7,519 bases of DNA from NCBI GenBank assembly GCA_013695395.1, contig JACDAP010000238.1, forward strand, positions 1 to 7,519, written 5' to 3'. The stretch's first letter is position 1, and every line of letters begins with the position of its first letter. Of the stretch, positions 5,140 to 7,519 are shown piece after piece. The DNA is from Solirubrobacterales bacterium (GTDB taxonomy: Bacteria > Actinomycetota > Thermoleophilia > Solirubrobacterales > Solirubrobacteraceae). The position numbers and the translations under genes are program-made. Below the pieces are notes generated by a model that searched no databases, had not been told where the DNA came from, and saw only the letters and a program-made list of their open reading frames with translations.

Positions 5140-7519
5140 CAGTACTCGACCTCCGTCGTGCGCTTGCGGATGATCGCGACCGAGTCGCGATTGGAGCCGG
5201 TGGGCCCGTAGTAGTTCTGGCCCCAGGAGAGCTGGCCGTAGGCCCCGATCATGTGCGTGGGCTTCATCGTGATCGTGGTCAGCGAGTTCTCCGTGCCGCC
5301 GCGCGTGCCCTTGAGCTCGCTGCGCGGCGTGTTCAGGTTGCGGTCCTTCGAGTGGTAGAGCATGCAGACCCCGCGCGGGACACGGTGGGAGACGACCGCG
5401 CGGGCAGAGACGACGCCGTTGCGGTTGTAGGCCTCGATCCAATCCCCGTCGCGTACCTCGATGAGTGCCGCGTCGTCGGGGTTCATCCACACGCCGGAGC
5501 CGCCGCGGAAGAGCGTGAGCATGTGCAGGTTGTCCTGGTACTCGGAGTGGATCGACCACTTCGAGTGCGGCGTCAGGTAGCGCAGCTGGATCTCCGGTAC
5601 CCCGTCGGCACCCAGGAGCGGGCCGCCCTCGAGCATCCGCGGGAAGTCCAGCGGCGGGCGGTAGGCCGGCAGCCCCTCCCCGTACTCGAGGATCCATTCG
5701 TGGTCGAGGTAGCAGTGCATGCGGCCCGAGAGCGTGTGCCACGGCTTGTCGCGCTCGACGTTGATCGTGAAGGCGGCGTACGAGCGCCCCTCCTCGTCGA
5801 TCCCCGACCACTCCGGCGAGGTGATGACCCGCCGCGGCTGGATCTGCGTGTCCTGGAAGGTGATCCGGGTCTCCTCCGAGCGCTCGGCCAGATCGGCCAG
5901 CGGCACGCCGCAGCGCTCCTCCAGCGAGCGGAAGCCCGCGGTCGCGATCTCCCCGTTGGAGACCCCGGAGAGGGCGAGCATCGCCTCGGCCACCTGGCGC
6001 GGGTCCTCGAGCGAGGGCCGCCCGTTGGCCTGCCTCCCGTTCTTCTCGCCAAGCCAGGCGACCGCCTTCACGGGCTTCCAGGTCGCGCTCTTGACGGTGC
6101 TGCCGAGCTCCTCCATGAGCGGCCCGAGCGAGACGAACTGCTCGGCCACCGCGGCGAAGTCGCGCTCGACGATCTGCAGGTTCGGGAGGCTCACGCCGGG
6201 GACCGCCCGGCAGTCTCCCGCGCGCCAGTCGCGCACCTTCCCGCCGGGCTGGGCGAGCTCCCCGGGGCTGTCGTGGGCGATCGGGGTGGCGACGAGGTCC
6301 CGCCGCGTCCCGAGGTGCTCGGCGGCCAGGCGGGAGAACGCGACCGAGATGGCCTTGAAGGCGTCCCAGTCCGACCGGCACTCCCACGGCGGCGGCACCG
6401 CCTGGTTGAACGAATGCAGGAACGGATGCATGTCCGTCATCGAAAGGTCGTACTTCTCGTACCAGGTGGCCGCGGGCAGCACGACGTCGGAGTAGATGCT
6501 CGTCGTCGTCATCCGGAAGTCGACGTTGATCATCAGGTCGAGCTTGCCCCGCGGCGCCTCCCCCTCGTCGGGGAAGGACGCGGGCGGCTCGGCCTCCTCG
6601 GCCATCACGGCGTCCTTCTCGGTGCCGAGCAGGTGGCGCAGGAAGTACTCCTGGCCCTTGCCGGAGGAGCCGATCAGGTTCGAGCGCCAGATGTAGAAGA
6701 CCCGGGGCCAGCTCGCGGGCGCGCTCGGGTCGTCGACGGCGAAGCGCAGCCGGCCCTCCTCGAGCTCCTCCACCACGTGCCCGATCGGGTCGTCCCCGGA
6801 GGCCACGGCCTCGTCGGCGAGCTCGAGCGGGTTGCGCCCGAAGGTCGGCAGCCCCGGCATCCAGCCCAGGCGCACGGCCTGGGCGTGGGCGTCCATCGCG
6901 GTCTGCCCCGCGAAGAGGCCCTTCCCGAGCGGGCTCGCGAACTGGTCGAGCCGGAAGCGGTCGTAGCGCCACTGCTCGGTGTGGTGGTAGTACCAGGAGG
7001 TGCCCTGGCCCATCCGCGGCGGCCGGCGCCAGTCGAGCCCGCCCGAGATCGCCTGCCAGCCCGCGAACGTGCGGATCTTCTCCTGGCCGACGTAGTGCGC
7101 GAAGCCGCCGCCGTTGACGCCGACGCAGCCGCACATCACGAGCATCGCGATGAACGCGCGGTAGGTCTCGTCGGAGTGGAACCAGTGGTTGGTGCCGGCC
7201 CCCATGGTGATCATCGAGCGGCCGCCGGAGACCTCCGCGTTGCGGGCGAACTCGCGGGCGACCTTGGCCGCCATCCGTGCGTCGACGCCGGTGAGCGGCT
7301 CCTGCCAGGCGGGCGTGTAGGGCCGCTCGGCGTCGTCGTAGGAGGTCGGCCAGTCGCCCGGGAGCCCCTCGCGGGCGACCCCGTAGGTGGCGAGCATCAG
7401 GTCGAGCACCGTGGTGACGAGCTGCTCGCCCACGCGGACCGCGGGAACCCCACGCCGCATCACGCCGCCGCCCTCGGTCTCGCCCACGTCGAAGCGCGGC
7501 ATGTCGATCGCAACTGCTT
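5139..7519 (-). CDS. narG: Respiratory nitrate reductase alpha subunit NarG (partial, N-terminus beyond right edge)
   Basis: Catalytic molybdenum (bis-MGD) subunit of the membrane-bound nitrate reductase, reducing nitrate to nitrite on the cytoplasmic side with electrons received from NarH. About 792 residues are visible. Enterobacterial NarG has about 1247, so roughly the first 450 are missing, including the FS0 cluster region and the Asp Mo-ligand. The reading frame stays open to the window edge, so the first ATG seen near 7502 is internal. Recognisable blocks, in order, are GAGTNHWFH and CGCVGVNGGG near 7200-7110, FYIWRSNLIGSSGKG near 6700-6650, LPAATWYEK near 6470, LSGRMHCYLDHEW near 5720, LTPHSKWSIHSEYQDNLHML near 5550, and KPTHMIGAYG near 5240. 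The last third is the molydopterin dinucleotide-binding domain. The protein ends shortly after the YYGPTGSNRD block and lacks the acidic tail of the E. coli protein, as in mycobacterial-type NarG. Its TGA overlaps the narH ATG by one base. No frameshift is seen. The identification is secure. Confidence 0.97.
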   Translation of the reverse strand, partial: AVAIDMPRFDVGETEGGGVMRRGVPAVRVGEQLVTTVLDLMLATYGVAREGLPGDWPTSYDDAERPYTPAWQEPLTGVDARMAAKVAREFARNAEVSGGRSMITMGAGTNHWFHSDETYRAFIAMLVMCGCVGVNGGGFAHYVGQEKIRTFAGWQAISGGLDWRRPPRMGQGTSWYYHHTEQWRYDRFRLDQFASPLGKGLFAGQTAMDAHAQAVRLGWMPGLPTFGRNPLELADEAVASGDDPIGHVVEELEEGRLRFAVDDPSAPASWPRVFYIWRSNLIGSSGKGQEYFLRHLLGTEKDAVMAEEAEPPASFPDEGEAPRGKLDLMINVDFRMTTTSIYSDVVLPAATWYEKYDLSMTDMHPFLHSFNQAVPPPWECRSDWDAFKAISVAFSRLAAEHLGTRRDLVATPIAHDSPGELAQPGGKVRDWRAGDCRAVPGVSLPNLQIVERDFAAVAEQFVSLGPLMEELGSTVKSATWKPVKAVAWLGEKNGRQANGRPSLEDPRQVAEAMLALSGVSNGEIATAGFRSLEERCGVPLADLAERSEETRITFQDTQIQPRRVITSPEWSGIDEEGRSYAAFTINVERDKPWHTLSGRMHCYLDHEWILEYGEGLPAYRPPLDFPRMLEGGPLLGADGVPEIQLRYLTPHSKWSIHSEYQDNLHMLTLFRGGSGVWMNPDDAALIEVRDGDWIEAYNRNGVVSARAVVSHRVPRGVCMLYHSKDRNLNTPRSELKGTRGGTENSLTTITMKPTHMIGAYGQLSWGQNYYGPTGSNRDSVAIIRKRTTEVEY

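Noticed and set aside
4174..5211. A 345-codon plus-strand open frame opposite narH.
   Set aside because: Antisense shadow of narH with no recognisable domain.
3577..7134. A 1185-codon open frame on the minus strand spanning narH and part of narG.
   Set aside because: Only its narH part (from 5139) has recognisable protein sequence. The part over narG is an Arg/Gly/Pro/Ala-rich out-of-frame reading produced by high GC.
1..7519. tRNA or rRNA genes, CRISPR arrays, insertion sequences, attachment sites or long direct repeats.
   Set aside because: None seen by eye on either strand. The window is almost fully occupied by minus-strand coding sequence.

Overview
The window is a high-GC bacterial segment in which every supported gene lies on the minus strand. 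It holds most of a membrane-bound respiratory nitrate reductase operon, read from the right edge to the left: narG (3' part only), narH, narJ, narI, narK, then a very small single-helix membrane ORF, and after a short gap the 5' part of a PAS-domain sensor gene that runs off the left edge. The strong G/C third-position bias, the short NarG C-terminus and the NarJ C-terminal Gly-Pro-Pro / Glu-Pro-Phe segment fit an actinobacterium, possibly of the Solirubrobacterales/Thermoleophilia type. That placement is inferred from general resemblance only.

Layout: 5139-7519 narG (cut at the right edge, so about the first third of the protein and the operon promoter are not visible); 3577-5139 narH; 2942-3580 narJ; 2241-2945 narI; 1015-2241 narK; 857-979 (or 857-1018) small membrane ORF; 713-856 short non-coding gap with two small inverted repeats; 1-712 PAS/Aer-like gene (cut at the left edge). 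Every junction from narG to narK is a 1-nt (TGATG) or 4-nt (ATGA) stop/start overlap, so these genes form one translationally coupled operon.

Function: NarG (Mo-bisMGD subunit) and NarH (four Fe-S clusters) form the cytoplasmic catalytic dimer. NarI is the di-heme b membrane anchor that oxidises quinol. NarJ is the dedicated assembly chaperone. NarK is an MFS carrier bringing nitrate in and/or nitrite out. Together they support anaerobic nitrate respiration. The diagnostic residues visible here (NarH cysteines and the CxxW of FS4, four NarI histidines, two NarK arginines) are intact, so the visible genes appear functional.

Most of the window is a standard nar operon. The less ordinary part is the left 1 kb: an unrecognised 40-53 residue one-helix membrane peptide at the end of the operon, and an Aer-type PAS protein on the same strand with no ATG start and no visible membrane anchor.
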